A DNA stretch of 64,000 bases from Stenotrophomonas maltophilia. GTDB taxonomy: Bacteria; Pseudomonadota; Gammaproteobacteria; Xanthomonadales; Xanthomonadaceae. This document shows, in pieces, positions 26,508-35,319 of the stretch. The notes under the pieces are model-generated. The model saw only the letters and a list, made by a program, of their open reading frames with translations. It had not been told where the DNA came from and did not search any database. Every line of letters begins with the position of its first letter. The first letter of the stretch is position 1. Made by a program: the position numbers and the translations under genes. The stretch lies in assembly GCF_002799245.1 (NCBI RefSeq), contig NZ_NEQV01000003.1, forward strand, positions 186,001-250,000, in the 5' to 3' direction.

Positions 26508-27374
26508 TCAGTGCGCGATCCGGCCGAAGCGACCGCTGTTGAAGTCGTTGACCGCCTGCGCGATCTCGGCCTGGCTGTTCATCACGAACGGGCCGTAGCC
26601 CACCACCGGCTCGTCGATCGGCTCACCGCTGAGCAGCAGCACGGTGGCGTCGCTGTCGGCGTCGACGAACACGTCCTCACCGCTGCGGTCGAAGGTGACC
26701 AGCTGTGCTTCGCCGACCGGCGGGCCGCCGTTGACCCGGACCGAACCCTTCAGCACCACCAGCGCCAGGGTGCGGCCGTCGGCCACCGGCAGTTCGGCGT
26801 GATGGCCCTGCTGCAGGCGGATGTCCCAGACATCCATCGGCGTGTGGGTGCGGGCCGGGCCGGCGTGGCCGTCGAAGCGGCCTGCGATGACTCGTACGCG
26901 GCCAGCGCCATCAGGCAGGTCCACCGAGGGGATCTCTGCGTCGAGCAGGGTCTGGTAGCCCGGCGCGCCCATCTTGTCGCGCGCCGGCAGGTTCACCCAC
27001 AGCTGGACCATGTCCAGCGTGCCGCCCCGCCTGCTGAATTCCGGCGTATGGAACTCCTCGTGGAGGATGCCGGACGCGGCGGTCATCCACTGCACGTCAC
27101 CGGCGCCGATGGTGCCGCCGGCACCGGTCGAATCGCGGTGTGCGACCTCGCCCTCGTAGACGATGGTGACGGTCTCGAAGCCGCGATGCGGATGCTGGCC
27201 GACGCCACGCGGCGTTTCGCTGGGCGCGAACTGGTAGGGGCCGGCATAGTCGAGCAGCAGGAACGGGCTCAGGTGCTGGCCGTGGGTGTTGTAGGAAAAC
27301 ATCGAGCGGGCGGGGAATCCGTCGCCGACCCAATGCGGGCGAGGGGCACTGTAGGTTCCGGTGACACGCTTCAT
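26508..27374 (-). CDS. Pirin-family protein
   Basis: A 288-residue bicupin of the pirin family. The metal site is recognisable as HPHRGFETVTIVYEGEVAHRDS (two His of HPH and a later His) with ILHEEFH supplying another ligand. Some pirins act as quercetin 2,3-dioxygenases, others as redox-sensing regulators; the sequence does not tell which. The start at 27374 (MKRVTGTYSAP) has an AGGAG site, and an in-frame extension to 27458 would run into the regulatory region. It is divergent from a LysR gene, which probably controls it. Confidence 0.88.
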   Translation of the reverse strand: MKRVTGTYSAPRPHWVGDGFPARSMFSYNTHGQHLSPFLLLDYAGPYQFAPSETPRGVGQHPHRGFETVTIVYEGEVAHRDSTGAGGTIGAGDVQWMTAASGILHEEFHTPEFSRRGGTLDMVQLWVNLPARDKMGAPGYQTLLDAEIPSVDLPDGAGRVRVIAGRFDGHAGPARTHTPMDVWDIRLQQGHHAELPVADGRTLALVVLKGSVRVNGGPPVGEAQLVTFDRSGEDVFVDADSDATVLLLSGEPIDEPVVGYGPFVMNSQAEIAQAVNDFNSGRFGRIAH

Positions 27375-27450
27375 GGCGATCTCCTGGCCGGGGCTGCCGG
27401 CCGCTGTTCTTCGTTGCGGAGACGATATCGCCGTGACAATAAGCCCGGTA

Positions 27451-27469
27451 GACGCCAATATTTGCCGTC
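27451..27469. promoter_or_regulatory. Dyad operator candidate for the LysR regulator
   Basis: GACGCCAA-TAT-TTGCCGTC: 8-base arms with one mismatch around a 3-base centre, containing the T-N11-A type spacing of LysR boxes. It lies between the divergent pirin and lysR genes, 77 bases from the former and 54 from the latter. Confidence 0.5.
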
Positions 27470-27523
27470 ATAGTCCTATCTGGTGAACAATGGCGCTGGC
27501 CTTGCGCCGCAGGAGATCGCCCC

Positions 27524-28450
27524 GTGTTCATCGCTGATATCCGCCGTTGTGACCTCAACGACCTGTTCTACTTCGCGATGGTGGTCGAGCACGGCGGCTT
27601 CTCGCAGGCAGGGCGGGCGCTGGCCATGCCGAAGTCGAAACTGAGCCGGCGCATCGCGCTGCTGGAGGAGCGGCTGGGGGTGCGCCTGATCCAGCGTTCG
27701 ACCCGGCGCTTCTCGGTCACCGAGGTCGGCCAGGACTACTACCGCCACTGCAAGGCAATGCTGGTCGAAGCCGAAGCGGCCGAAGAATCGATCGCGATGT
27801 CCCGCGCCGAGCCACGCGGCACGATCCGCCTGGCGTGCCCGATCGCGATCCTGCACGCGCGCATCGGCGCGATGCTGGCCGATTTCCTGGCCCTGCATCC
27901 GCAGGTGACCGTGCAGCTGGACGCCACCAACCGCCGCGTGGACGTGGTGGGCGAGGGCGTGGACGTAGCGATAAGGGTGCGGCCCCCGCCGCTGGAGGAC
28001 AGCGACCTGGTGGTGCGCGTGCTGGCGCGCCGGGCCTGGTGCACCAGTGCCAGCCCGGCGCTGCTGCAGCGGCTGGGCACGCCACAGGTGCCGGCCGACC
28101 TGGCGATGATGCCGACGGTCGACCTGGCATCACCCAGCCAGCAGCATGCCTGGGAGTACACCGGGCCGGACGACGTACAGGCCAGCGTGCATCACCGCCC
28201 GCGGCTGGTCAGCGATGACATGATCGCGCTGCGTACCGCTGCCATGGCCGGGGTGGGCCTGCTGATGCTGCCGCGGATGATGATCAGCGACGAACTGGCC
28301 AGTGGCGCGCTGGTGCAGGTCCTGCCGGAGTGGCAACCGAAGCACGGCATCGTGCACGCGGTGTTCCCGTCGCGACGCGGGTTGCTGCCGGCGGTGCGTG
28401 CGCTGATCGACTACCTCGCCGAGCGCTTCGAGGCGCTGCAGGAACCGTAG
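27524..28450 (+). CDS. LysR-family transcriptional regulator
   Basis: A 308-residue regulator. The N-terminal winged helix-turn-helix (about residues 10-68: DLFYFAMVVEHGGFSQAGRA, KSKLSRRIALLEERLGVRL) is followed by an effector domain from about 95 (GTIRLACPIAILHARIGAML). The start is GTG at 27524 with AGGAGA 7 bases upstream. It is divergent from pirin, the classic layout of a LysR and its target. The effector is unknown, but the target genes point to redox or electrophile stress. Its TAG stop is part of a palindromic repeat that also supplies the stop of the converging DUF2149 gene. Confidence 0.9.
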   Translation: MFIADIRRCDLNDLFYFAMVVEHGGFSQAGRALAMPKSKLSRRIALLEERLGVRLIQRSTRRFSVTEVGQDYYRHCKAMLVEAEAAEESIAMSRAEPRGTIRLACPIAILHARIGAMLADFLALHPQVTVQLDATNRRVDVVGEGVDVAIRVRPPPLEDSDLVVRVLARRAWCTSASPALLQRLGTPQVPADLAMMPTVDLASPSQQHAWEYTGPDDVQASVHHRPRLVSDDMIALRTAAMAGVGLLMLPRMMISDELASGALVQVLPEWQPKHGIVHAVFPSRRGLLPAVRALIDYLAERFEALQEP

Positions 28451-28490
28451 ATCCTTGCCGGTGCACCACCCGTGCGGTGCAGGGATCTAC
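28447..28490. repeat. Palindromic repeat giving both converging genes their TAG stop
   Basis: GTAGATCC..TTGCCGGTGCACC and its inverted arm GGTGC..GGGATCTAC form one symmetrical element. The plus-strand TAG (28448-28450) ends lysR. The minus-strand TAG (28487-28489) ends the DUF2149 gene. It probably also works as a two-way terminator. Confidence 0.85.
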
Positions 28491-28810
28491 CGGGCGGGAG
28501 GGGCACCCTCCGGCACATATACCATGCGTCCGTCCGGCAGCCGATAGGTCACGCCGGCCTTGATCCCGCCACCTTCTCCGATCTCGCCGGTGGACTGATA
28601 GCGGGTCAGTTCTTCGCCCTGTTTCACGGTGATGCGCATGTTGGCCTGGCCGGGGTTCTCGATCACCGTCACGTCCTGGCTGGTGAATGGATTGAGCGGA
28701 TTGCGCACGATCACGATCATCAGGATGCCGGTCACCACCAGGAACAGATCGATCAGGTTCACCACCGACAGGATCGGGTCATCGGCGTCCTCGTCATCCA
28801 GGAAGCGCAT
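28487..28810 (-). CDS. DUF2149 membrane protein, ExbD-like partner
   Basis: A 107-residue protein with one N-terminal membrane helix (about 14-38: ILSVVNLIDLFLVVTGILMIVIV), whose aspartate (NLIDLFLV) recalls the proton-carrying Asp of ExbD. A small periplasmic beta domain follows (TVIENPGQANMRITVKQGEEL, GVTYRLPDGRMVYVPEG). The DUF2149 family occurs next to CobN-like and MotA/ExbB-like genes in haem-uptake operons of the Hmu type. Its start overlaps the exbB stop by one base (TGATG). It is probably the ExbD-like half of a small motor serving the CobN-like protein. Confidence 0.78.
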   Translation of the reverse strand: MRFLDDEDADDPILSVVNLIDLFLVVTGILMIVIVRNPLNPFTSQDVTVIENPGQANMRITVKQGEELTRYQSTGEIGEGGGIKAGVTYRLPDGRMVYVPEGAPPAR

Positions 28811-29286
28811 CAGTGCACCTCCTGCAGGCGTTCGAACATGCGCAGTTCCTGCAGCAGCCAGCGCCGGCGCACGGTCAGCACCAGGTAGGTCAGGCTGGCG
28901 GCAACCAGGGCCAGGATCACCGACGAGAAGGCCACCACCATGTTCTCGCCCACGCCCTGCGCGTCGCTGCGGGTCAGCGCCAGCAGCGCCGGGCCCATCG
29001 GGATCATGGTCGCGACCAGGCCCAGCATCGGTGCGGTCCGCGAGACGATGCGCAGGCCTTCCAGGCGCTTGAGGATATGCAGTTCCAGGTCGTCACTGCT
29101 GCCGCCGTGGCGGGCCTGCCAGGCCAGCAGCTCGGGGCGGTGGCGGCCGCGCCGGCGCTGCAGCCCTTCCCACAGGAACGCGCCGAAGCTGAGGAAGGCG
29201 TAGGCCAGCGACAGCAGGATCAGCAGCAGGACCGGAGCGAGGAACAGGTGGGAGAGATCGTAGAGCGTGGATTCAAGCGCGTTCAT
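28810..29286 (-). CDS. MotA/TolQ/ExbB-family proton-channel protein
   Basis: A 158-residue, compact ExbB-type protein with three hydrophobic segments: about 15-40 (LFLAPVLLLILLSLAYAFLSFG), 82-105 (RTAPMLGLVATMIPMGPALLAL) and 113-138 (ENMVVAFSSVILALVAASLTYLVL). The 'TAP.LGL.aTmiPmG' pattern is the MotA_ExbB core. It overlaps the CobN-like gene by 4 bases upstream and the DUF2149 gene by 1 base downstream, so the three are tightly coupled. A proton-driven step in haem handling in the envelope is the likely role. This is the second ExbB-type gene within 10 kb, and the two belong to clearly different subfamilies. Confidence 0.86.
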   Translation of the reverse strand: MNALESTLYDLSHLFLAPVLLLILLSLAYAFLSFGAFLWEGLQRRRGRHRPELLAWQARHGGSSDDLELHILKRLEGLRIVSRTAPMLGLVATMIPMGPALLALTRSDAQGVGENMVVAFSSVILALVAASLTYLVLTVRRRWLLQELRMFERLQEVH

Positions 29287-32200
29287 GCGGAAGCCGTGTT
29301 GGAAGGGGAATGGGAAGGGCCGGCGCGGCGCGCGTTGCGCCGCGACTGCAGCAGCGCGCCTGCGCCAAGCAGGGCCAGCAGCGCAGCGAGTGCCCAGCGC
29401 GTGGCAGGCGAGTGCGGAGCCGGTGGCGGCAGCTGCCGCATCACCTGGCCGCGCACCCTGGGCGAGGGCGCAGGGGCCGGTTCGGCGGTGGCGGATTGCC
29501 GGGCCACGGTGGCCGCAGCCTGGGTTGCCGGTGCGACCGACGCTGCGCGGCCCAGCCCATAGCCGGGACGGGCCTGCGTCGGTGCCGGTTCCGGCGCTGA
29601 CGCCCCCTGCAGCTGCTGCAGGCGTTCCTGCAGCTCGGCGCGGGTGCGGTCATCGGCTTGCCAGTAGCCACGCGTGATCGCTTCCTGCAGGCGCTCGATC
29701 ATCTGTACCTGTGCGCTGGCGTTGTGCTGCTCGAACCACGGCGCCAGCCCCAGCTGCCGGCTGTCGCGCACGAAGGTGTCATGCACCGCCTGCCACTGGT
29801 CGGCGCGGACCGTCCCGGGTGCGGTCACCTGCCAGCCGAACAGGTTGTCCACGTTCTTCAGCACTTCCAGCGTGCCGGCATAGCCCTCGGCCTGCATCGC
29901 ACCGATCCACTGCGGGTTGAGGGTCTGTGCACGCAGCTCGTCGGCGAGGAAGCGTGCGGTGCTGCGCGTGCGTGGGGTCGGTTCGCGCAGGTCGGAGACG
30001 TACAGCGCCGGGCTGGCGCCATCGAGGTGGCGCACGGCCAGCGCCAGCCCGCCCAGATACTCGAAAGGATGGTCGGTGCTGAGCAGGCCATGGGTGTTGG
30101 AGGAGCGCGACAGCACCGCCGCCTGCACGCCGTGCAGCTGTTCGGCGAACAGGTTGCCGCCGGGCAGGGTGGTCGCCCGGCCATCACTGCCGTAGCCATG
30201 CTGCAGGCGATCCAGGAAGCCGGAGGCCAGCGCCGCATCGTCCTTGCCCGCCGCGCCGCTGCGCGCCAGCACAGCATGGTTGAGCCCGCTGCCATACTCA
30301 CCGGGCGCATTGCTGAAGATGCGCAGGCGTGACAGGCGCTGCGCCTGCTCCGCAGGCAAGCCGTCACGCTGCAGGCGCTGCTGCAAGGCCAGCGCATTGC
30401 CGGCGATCGGATTCCCGGCCGAGGCCGGCATCGCCGCCAGCTGCTCGATGGCGGCGGCCAGCAGGCGCAGGAACGGATCGAACTGGTCGCGGTAGACGCT
30501 GGTGGCCTGGATCACCACATCGATGCGCGGGCGTTGCAGCTCCGCATCGGGCACGATGTCCAGGGCGATCACCTTGCCACCGCTGTCCCAGCGTGGACGC
30601 AGGCCAAGCGCGTGCAGCACCTGTGCCTCCAGCACGCCGAGGTGGCGGATGGCCTCGCTCGACCACAGGCTGATGGCGAGTTTGCGTGGCAGCTGCCCAT
30701 CGTGATCATCACGATAGGCCTGCAACAGCTGCTGCAGGGCGAGCTGGCCGGTGTCGAAGGCTGCGCGGGTGGGAATGCGGTCGGGCTCGAACGCGAACAG
30801 GTTGCGGCCGCTGCGCAGCTCCGGCGTGCGGATCGGGTCGCCGCCGGCGCCGGGCAGCACGAAGCCACCAGCGAGGCCGTGCAGCAGTGATTCCATCTCC
30901 TGTGTATCCGCCAGTGCGGCATCCAGCTGCACGCCACGCCGCAGCGCTGCGCGCAGGCCGGGGTCGGAGACACCATTGATCGGCGCGCCATCGCGCAGGT
31001 GGCGTACCAGCGTGCGGTACGCAAGGCCCTGCTGGATCTGCCGGTAGTCCACCGCCGTGGCCTCCATTGGATCTTCGCCCAGGGCTTGCAGATAGCCCGG
31101 GCCCAGCTGCTGCATCACCATCAGCAGCCGATGCTCTGGCGAGGCCGGCACACCGAAGGTATGCAGTCCCAGCGGCAGGTTGCGCTGTGCCAGCGCATGC
31201 AGATGGTCATGCAGCACCGGCAGGAAGCTGTCGAAACGTGCCTGCATGTCCACCGCGCTCCAGCCCAGGTCGGCGGCGATGCCACTGTCGGTGGCCAGTG
31301 CGCGCAGGCGTGCGGCGGTGGCATCACGCACCGGCCCCTGGTCCAGCTGCTGCAGCTCGTGCACCACCGCGTGCAGGTCGCGCAGCTCGTCGTAAAGCCC
31401 GGACGGTGCGAACGGTGGGGTCTGGTGGCTGACCACCACGGCACGGCCACGGCGCTTTGCCTGGATCGCTTCGCCGACGTTGTCCTGGATGTACGGGTAG
31501 AACACCGGCAGCTCGCCCACCGCGAGCCACGGATAATCGGCGGCCCACAAGCCGCGGTCCTTGCCCGGCGTCCATTCCTGCGTGCCATGGGTGCCGAAGT
31601 GGATCAGTGCATCGGCCTTCCACTGCTGGCGCAGGTACAGGTAGGCGGCCAGGTAATAGTGGCTCGGCACCGACCCGATGTTGTGGGTCGCTTCGCCGAC
31701 GCGGCCCGCACGTGGTGGCTGCGGCATCAGCAGCAGGTTGCCCAGGCGCAGCCGTGGCAGCACGAACACGGCCTGCCCATGCAGCTGGCGTACCGCCGGG
31801 TGGTGTGCAGGATCGCCCCACTGTGCGCGCAGTTCGTCGCGGCGCGAAGCGGGCAGGGTGGCCAGCCAGCGGCGGTAGTCGGCTACCGGCAGGGTATCGG
31901 CCAGCCCGGCTTCGAGCAGCGCGTCCAACCGCTGCGGATGGTAGTAACCACCCAGCAGCGCCTGCAACTGCTCGATCAGGGTCTTCTCATCCACTGGCTG
32001 CGTTGTGTACCCGGCCTGTACCAACTGCGGCAGCAGCGCCTCGATGCTGCGCGGCACATTGAGGTGCGAGGCCGACAGGTTGCGCTCGCCGTCCGGCGCA
32101 TTCCAGAACAGCAGCGCCACGCGCTTGTCGGCCACGGCGGTGTGGCGCAGCGCCGCCAGCCGCTGCAGCTTGGCCGCCAGTGCATCGATCTGTTCGGGAA

Positions 32201-33191
32201 TCGGCTGCAGTTCTCCGCGTGCATTGGCCGAGACCACGATCGGATCACTGGCGCCCCAGGCTTCGGGTACGGCGACGAAGGTCGCCAGCGTTGCCATCGG
32301 GATGCCGGTGGTCGCCGCGCGCCAGTCATCCGCATCGCCCTGCCGATGGTTCAGCGCCTGCAGCACTGGCACGTCCAGCGTGGCGAATTCGGCGGCACGC
32401 GCGGTGCCGTTCTGCAGGTGGGTCAGATTGACCAGCGCATCCACCTCGATGCCGCGCAGCGCCTGCTGCAGGGCGTCGTCGGCGGCCGCATCGAACCAGA
32501 CCCCGAACAGCGCGATCCTGCGTGCGCGCCCGGCCTCGATCAGCGCGTCCAGTACCTGGGTCTGCATGCCGCTGAGCATGCTGCCGGAAATCAGCACGGC
32601 CACCTTCGGCCACGTCGCCTGGCCGTCGCGCTGCCACTGCGCCTGCAATGCCTGTGTGCTGTCCAGCCACTGGCCGCCGCCCGTGCTGTAGCCGGTGGCG
32701 GGCAGCACCTGCGGCAGCGGCAGCCCGTCGCTCCCGGCACCGCTGCGCCAGGCCTGCAGGTAGGCTGCCAGCGCGCGGATATTGGCCTGGCCACCGTTGC
32801 CGTAGTAGCCGGCGATCCTGCGCGCCACCCCGGCGGGCAGGTGGCCGGAGGCCGGTGCGCCACCGCCCACGCGCAGCCATGGCACCTTGCCGCTGCGCAA
32901 TGGCCCATCAACCATCGCCATGACCTGTTCGACATCGGCCGGTCGCGGCGTATCCAGCAGCACCAGGTCGCTGCCTGCGGGCCAGCCGTCTGGCAAAGCT
33001 GTCGCCGGGTCCACCACGCGCTGCCGGAAGCGCACGCCTGCGGGCGCGCCCAGCGCATCCAGGCGGGCGATCCTGCCTGGCAGCACGAAGCTGCTGCTGA
33101 CCACCTCCACCCGCAAGGGTTCAGGCTCGGCACGCGCCGATGCGGCCAGCATCAGCCACCCGAGCAGCAGCCATGTCCACCGGCCGCGCAT
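29283..33191 (-). CDS. Envelope-anchored CobN-like protein, probable haem dechelatase (HmuS-like)
   Basis: A 1,302-residue CobN/Mg-chelatase-H family protein. Unlike cytoplasmic CobN, it begins with a signal peptide (MRGRWTWLLLGWLMLAASARA|EP) and ends in a Pro-rich stretch plus one membrane helix (RWALAALLALLGAGALL) and an Arg-rich tail, so the body should lie in the periplasm. CobN landmarks include HFGTHGTQEWTPGKDRGLW, YPYIQDNVGEAIQAKRRG and SRSSNTHGLLSTDHPFEYLGG. No cobI/cobS/cobT genes are near. Its place in a TonB receptor-CobN-ExbB-DUF2149 operon is that of HmuS, reported to free iron from haem. The start at 33191 is 2 bases after the receptor's stop. A frame running on to 33914 overlaps the receptor and lacks support. 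Confidence 0.83.
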   Translation of the reverse strand: MRGRWTWLLLGWLMLAASARAEPEPLRVEVVSSSFVLPGRIARLDALGAPAGVRFRQRVVDPATALPDGWPAGSDLVLLDTPRPADVEQVMAMVDGPLRSGKVPWLRVGGGAPASGHLPAGVARRIAGYYGNGGQANIRALAAYLQAWRSGAGSDGLPLPQVLPATGYSTGGGQWLDSTQALQAQWQRDGQATWPKVAVLISGSMLSGMQTQVLDALIEAGRARRIALFGVWFDAAADDALQQALRGIEVDALVNLTHLQNGTARAAEFATLDVPVLQALNHRQGDADDWRAATTGIPMATLATFVAVPEAWGASDPIVVSANARGELQPIPEQIDALAAKLQRLAALRHTAVADKRVALLFWNAPDGERNLSASHLNVPRSIEALLPQLVQAGYTTQPVDEKTLIEQLQALLGGYYHPQRLDALLEAGLADTLPVADYRRWLATLPASRRDELRAQWGDPAHHPAVRQLHGQAVFVLPRLRLGNLLLMPQPPRAGRVGEATHNIGSVPSHYYLAAYLYLRQQWKADALIHFGTHGTQEWTPGKDRGLWAADYPWLAVGELPVFYPYIQDNVGEAIQAKRRGRAVVVSHQTPPFAPSGLYDELRDLHAVVHELQQLDQGPVRDATAARLRALATDSGIAADLGWSAVDMQARFDSFLPVLHDHLHALAQRNLPLGLHTFGVPASPEHRLLMVMQQLGPGYLQALGEDPMEATAVDYRQIQQGLAYRTLVRHLRDGAPINGVSDPGLRAALRRGVQLDAALADTQEMESLLHGLAGGFVLPGAGGDPIRTPELRSGRNLFAFEPDRIPTRAAFDTGQLALQQLLQAYRDDHDGQLPRKLAISLWSSEAIRHLGVLEAQVLHALGLRPRWDSGGKVIALDIVPDAELQRPRIDVVIQATSVYRDQFDPFLRLLAAAIEQLAAMPASAGNPIAGNALALQQRLQRDGLPAEQAQRLSRLRIFSNAPGEYGSGLNHAVLARSGAAGKDDAALASGFLDRLQHGYGSDGRATTLPGGNLFAEQLHGVQAAVLSRSSNTHGLLSTDHPFEYLGGLALAVRHLDGASPALYVSDLREPTPRTRSTARFLADELRAQTLNPQWIGAMQAEGYAGTLEVLKNVDNLFGWQVTAPGTVRADQWQAVHDTFVRDSRQLGLAPWFEQHNASAQVQMIERLQEAITRGYWQADDRTRAELQERLQQLQGASAPEPAPTQARPGYGLGRAASVAPATQAAATVARQSATAEPAPAPSPRVRGQVMRQLPPPAPHSPATRWALAALLALLGAGALLQSRRNARRAGPSHSPSNTASA

Positions 33192-33193
33192 GT

Positions 33194-35134
33194 TCAGAAC
33201 GCCAGTTCGATGCCGGCATGCACGTAGCGGCCGGTTTCCGGGTACGGGTACAACGCGCCGGTTTCGTCCAGCCGCTTGTCGGCCAGGTTGTCGATGCCGG
33301 CCACCACGCTCACCGCCGCGGTCACGCGCCAGCGCGCATCCAGCGACCACAGCCAGTAGTCGGGCAGGGTCACCTGGCTGCTGCCGGCCACCTGCTGCTG
33401 CGGGCCGATGTATTCGCCGCGCACGGCGGCCTGCAGCGGGCCACGCTGCCAGTTCAATGCGGTGGCGCCACTGCGGCGCGGGCGCTCCGGCAGCCACTGC
33501 TCGGTCTGGCGGTCTCGCGGGTCCAGCCAGCTCCAGTTCGCCTCGAACGACAGATGCTCGCTGATCGGCGCGGTACCGGCCAGTTCGAGGCCACGGATGC
33601 GTGCACGGGCCACGTTGGTGTAGTTGCGCAGTTCGCGGCCACGCACGCCACAGGCGCGCACGCAGGTGGTCTGGATCAGGTCCTTGAGGTCGTTCTGGAA
33701 GGCGGTCGCCTGCAGTGACCAGCGCTGCTGCTGCCAGGCCACCGACAGCTCGGCGCTGGTGTTCTGTTCCGGCTTCAGCTGCGGGTTGCCGACAATGGTG
33801 AAGCGTCCACCACCACCTACGGCGGAGTACTCCGGCGACAGCTGCTTCAGGCTCGGCGCCTTGAAGCCGCTGCCGATGCCGCCCTTGATCGTCAGCGCCT
33901 CTGTGGCATGCCACAGCGCATACGCACGCGGGCTGTGATGCCAGCCGAATTCGGGATGGCGATCGCCGCGGCTGCCGAACACCAGCGAGAGTGCATCGCT
34001 CACCTGGATCTCATCCTGCACGAACAGCGCGCTCTGGTCCGATTGCAGGTGGCCACTGCGTGCGCCGGCCGCATCGTCCAGTTGCTGGCGCCGCCATTCG
34101 CCGCCGACGCTGACGCGGTGGCGTGTACCCAGCGCGACGGTGGCGCGCGCATCGACGATCTGGTCGGTCAGCTGCTGCGGCCGCGAGGCCTCGCCGCGGT
34201 CGCGACGGTTGTCGCGGTCCAGGGTCGCACGGTAGGCACTCACCCGGGTCTGGCCCCAGTCCCAATCGCCCTGGTGGCTCAGGGTGGTCTGGCGGCGACG
34301 GATGTCGTCGATGGTCTCGTAGACGTAGGGTGCGGCACCGGCCTGCAACGCATGGCGGCGTCGTTCCTCGCTGCCCTGCAGGTGCGACAGGTCGATGCGC
34401 TGGTGCGAGTCCGGGGTCCAGGTCAGTACCGCGCGTCCGGTAGTGACCCGCCGCCCCTCCTGTTCGTCCAGGCGCTCGTCGGTCGGGTCGCGGGTGGCGT
34501 CCTTCTGCCGGTGTTCGGCAAACACGCTCAGGCCCAGCGTGCCAGGCAGCAGGGCGCCCCCCGCGTACAGGCCTGCCTGTGCGGTGTTGCCGCCGCGGTC
34601 ACCGCCGACCACGCCGGCGTTGTAGACCAGGTTGCCCTGCCAGTCGTCGGTGGCGCGGCGGCTGATCACGTTGACCACGCCGCCCAGCGCCTCCGAGCCA
34701 TACAGCGAGGACATCGGGCCGCGTACCACCTCGATGCGTTCAATCGCCGCAGCCGGCAGCCAGCCCAGGTCGAAGTCCGAATGGGCGATGGCATCGGCCG
34801 ACGCACTCACGCGCTGGCCGTCCAGCAGCACCAGGGTGTAGCCCGGGTCCATGCCACGGATGCGGATGCCACGACGACCGAAGCCGACCCCGGCTATGGT
34901 TATGCCCGGGCTGCCGCGCAGTGCGTCGGCCAGATCCAGCACCGGCCGCAGCTGGATCTGTTCGCGGGTGATCACGCTGATGGAGGCTGGCGCGTCGCTG
35001 GCCAGGCGGTCGGTCGCGGTGGCGGTCACCACCACCGGGTCCAGCTGCGAGGGGGCTTCGGCCGCCGCCAGTGCGGGCGACAGGGCAAGGAGGATCGCAC
35101 CGGGCAGCCGGCGGGCAGGGGCGGAACGGGGCAT
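33194..35134 (-). CDS. TonB-dependent haem/haem-protein receptor (HmuR-like)
   Basis: A 646-residue receptor. A signal peptide (ending SPALAAA|EAPS) is followed by a TonB box (DPVVVTATAT), the plug domain (about 45-155: ASISVITREQIQ, GIRIRGMDPGYTLVLLDGQRV, EVVRGPMSSLYGSEALGGVVNV) and a 22-strand barrel ending in phenylalanine (HAGIELAF). FKAPS (SGFKAPSLKQLS) and NPQLKPE match the FRAP and NPNL boxes of haem receptors, although the histidine usually found between them is not seen. A Cys pair (CVRAC) lies in an outer loop. It heads the operon with the CobN-like dechelatase. A Fur-box-like site lies 26 bases upstream. Confidence 0.88.
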   Translation of the reverse strand: MPRSAPARRLPGAILLALSPALAAAEAPSQLDPVVVTATATDRLASDAPASISVITREQIQLRPVLDLADALRGSPGITIAGVGFGRRGIRIRGMDPGYTLVLLDGQRVSASADAIAHSDFDLGWLPAAAIERIEVVRGPMSSLYGSEALGGVVNVISRRATDDWQGNLVYNAGVVGGDRGGNTAQAGLYAGGALLPGTLGLSVFAEHRQKDATRDPTDERLDEQEGRRVTTGRAVLTWTPDSHQRIDLSHLQGSEERRRHALQAGAAPYVYETIDDIRRRQTTLSHQGDWDWGQTRVSAYRATLDRDNRRDRGEASRPQQLTDQIVDARATVALGTRHRVSVGGEWRRQQLDDAAGARSGHLQSDQSALFVQDEIQVSDALSLVFGSRGDRHPEFGWHHSPRAYALWHATEALTIKGGIGSGFKAPSLKQLSPEYSAVGGGGRFTIVGNPQLKPEQNTSAELSVAWQQQRWSLQATAFQNDLKDLIQTTCVRACGVRGRELRNYTNVARARIRGLELAGTAPISEHLSFEANWSWLDPRDRQTEQWLPERPRRSGATALNWQRGPLQAAVRGEYIGPQQQVAGSSQVTLPDYWLWSLDARWRVTAAVSVVAGIDNLADKRLDETGALYPYPETGRYVHAGIELAF

Positions 35135-35159
35135 CGGAAGGGGTCGCCATGAATGTGAC

Positions 35160-35178
35160 GATATAACATAGCATTGTC
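35160..35178 (-). promoter_or_regulatory. Fur-box-like site before the haem operon
   Basis: Minus strand GACAATGCTATGTTATATC matches 12 of 19 bases of the Fur consensus GATAATGATAATCATTATC, including GA.AATG and TATC ends. It lies in an AT-rich patch directly before the TonB receptor start and may also affect the divergent sigma-factor gene. Iron-dependent repression of both halves of the island is the natural reading. Confidence 0.5.
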
Positions 35179-35257
35179 TTCACGAAATCTTCATAGGCCG
35201 AAGGTCCTGCTTCCGGTGACATCGCTGAACAGGGGTGCGGTATCGCGGCGGGGCGCC

Positions 35258-35263
35258 TACAAT
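35258..35263 (+). promoter_or_regulatory. Possible -10 element of the sigma-factor gene
   Basis: TACAAT, 57 bases before the FecI-type gene, is a good -10 match in a GC-rich setting. No convincing -35 is seen at 16-18 bases upstream, so a regulator may be needed. Confidence 0.3.
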
Positions 35264-35319
35264 CCGGGCTCGGACCGTCGCCATCACGCCCATCATTCCC
35301 CGGTCCGGCCTTGGCACCT

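Noticed and set aside
29283-33191. Cobaltochelatase for cobalamin synthesis
   Set aside because: The signal peptide, C-terminal anchor and haem-type neighbours conflict with a cytoplasmic enzyme, and no other cob genes are present.
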